Source: Spirochaetaceae bacterium
GTDB lineage: Bacteria > Spirochaetota > Spirochaetia > DSM-2461
Assembly (NCBI GenBank): GCA_016342385.1
Contig: JAEINM010000284.1
Location: forward strand, 1-5,700
Reading direction: 5' to 3'
Length of the DNA: 5,700 nt
Below, one piece after another: positions 5,205 through 5,700 of this stretch. Under the pieces are notes generated by a model. The model made no database searches, had not been told where the DNA came from, and worked only from the letters and a program-made list of their open reading frames with translations. A program made the position numbers and the translations under genes. The first letter of the stretch is position 1. Each line of letters opens with the position of its first letter.

Positions 5205-5700
5205 CTACTCGTTTATTTCCTGCATTTTTGCAGCAAATACTTCAGGACTCATCTGAAGACCGAATAACTCGGCAACATAGTTTTTATGATCATCGGCATC
5301 TGCTCCGGAAAGGAAAGTGTCCCAAGCCAGTACGTAACCGGTAGAGTCGGCAATCAGACCTTTAATCTGGTCAACAACAGGGTTGGTTTTTTCACTGACA
5401 ACATCATCAGTTTTCCATGTGGGAATTCCTTCACCGGCTTTTGCCAGATTTCTGGATGTCTGTTCCATCAGGTATTTGGCTACTGTTGCAGCGGCATCTT
5501 TGTTTTCAGACATTTCTGAAACACACATTCCATCAATAGATCCACCAAGGAACTGTGTGTCGTCACCTTTCCCGTCAGCAACTGTAGGGAATTTTTTAGC
5601 TACTACACTATCGATGATTCCACTTTCATGTCCGGCGATATCTCCTGCAAACCAGTTTCCCATATAGTTCATGGCTGCCTGACCTTCGAGGAAAAGAGCT
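5205..5700 (-). CDS. Extracellular solute-binding protein of a sugar ABC importer (C-terminal part; 5' end outside window)
   Basis: The frame runs open from the window edge to TAG at 5207-5205, giving the last 165 codons of a protein that in this family is usually about 400-450 residues. The signal peptide and lipobox, if any, are therefore not visible. An internal ATG at 5672 is not the start, because coding continues upstream (ALFLEGQAAM leading into NYMGNWFAGD). The 'F.EGQAAM...GNW' block is the typical family 1 (MalE/MsmE-like) ligand-domain motif. It is followed by the usual late features: LGGSIDGMCVSE (often GG.....I), a helical AAATVAKYLMEQTS block, VLAWDTFLSGAD, and the C-terminal SPEVFAAKMQEIN helix. 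The protein would capture the substrate in the periplasm and deliver it to the two permeases encoded directly downstream. The substrate is not predictable from this part. Confidence 0.9.
   Translation of the reverse strand, partial: ALFLEGQAAMNYMGNWFAGDIAGHESGIIDSVVAKKFPTVADGKGDDTQFLGGSIDGMCVSEMSENKDAAATVAKYLMEQTSRNLAKAGEGIPTWKTDDVVSEKTNPVVDQIKGLIADSTGYVLAWDTFLSGADADDHKNYVAELFGLQMSPEVFAAKMQEINE

Noticed and set aside
5286..5667. Plus-strand frames opposite the solute-binding protein
   Set aside because: Mirror images of a conserved family 1 binding-protein gene, with Cys- and Phe-rich composition typical of antisense frames.

Overview
The window reads as a stretch of chromosome from an AT-leaning, diderm (outer-membrane-bearing) bacterium. 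A spirochaete of the Spirochaeta/Treponema type is my best guess. The grounds are gene style (a glycine-rich barrel-like protein ending in Phe, an NtrC-type regulator, and a sugar ABC transporter with no adjacent ATPase). This is inference, not a phylogenetic placement. Coding density is very high. The only intergenic gap above about 5 bases is 71 bp (5134-5204), and no RNA gene, mobile element or CRISPR array was seen.

Left part, plus strand (1-3397): four tightly packed genes that look like one operon, with gaps of 3, 2 and 2 bases. They are (i) the 3' end of a probable outer-membrane beta-barrel protein; (ii) a small exported protein resembling the DUF4390 family; (iii) a compact two-TM sensor histidine kinase of the NtrY/NtrB style; and (iv) an NtrC-type sigma-54 activator with receiver, AAA+ and Fis-type HTH domains. 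DUF4390-like proteins next to NtrY/NtrC-like pairs are known from proteobacteria. The exported protein is therefore a candidate accessory or sensory partner of the kinase, which would phosphorylate Asp57 of the regulator. The regulator would then drive a sigma-54 promoter elsewhere; no convincing -24/-12 site is seen in the window.

Right part, minus strand (3387-5700): three genes of a carbohydrate-type (CUT1, MalEFG/MsmEFG-like) ABC importer. In transcription order they are a solute-binding protein (its 5' part lies beyond the window), a MalF-like permease and a MalG-like permease. A strong hairpin followed by six U residues sits between the binding protein and the first permease. It is probably a partial terminator or 3'-end stabiliser that keeps binding-protein mRNA in excess. 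The two permeases are 4 bases apart. The importer ATPase is not here and must lie upstream of the window or be a shared MsmK-type subunit.

The two transcription units converge, and their last codons overlap by 11 bp (3387-3397) with no visible terminator. Read-through on either side would be antisense to the other unit. I found no clearly undescribed system. The points most worth checking are the four-gene signalling operon with its outer-membrane and exported partners, and the departures from consensus in the kinase H-box and in the regulator's GAFTGA loop.
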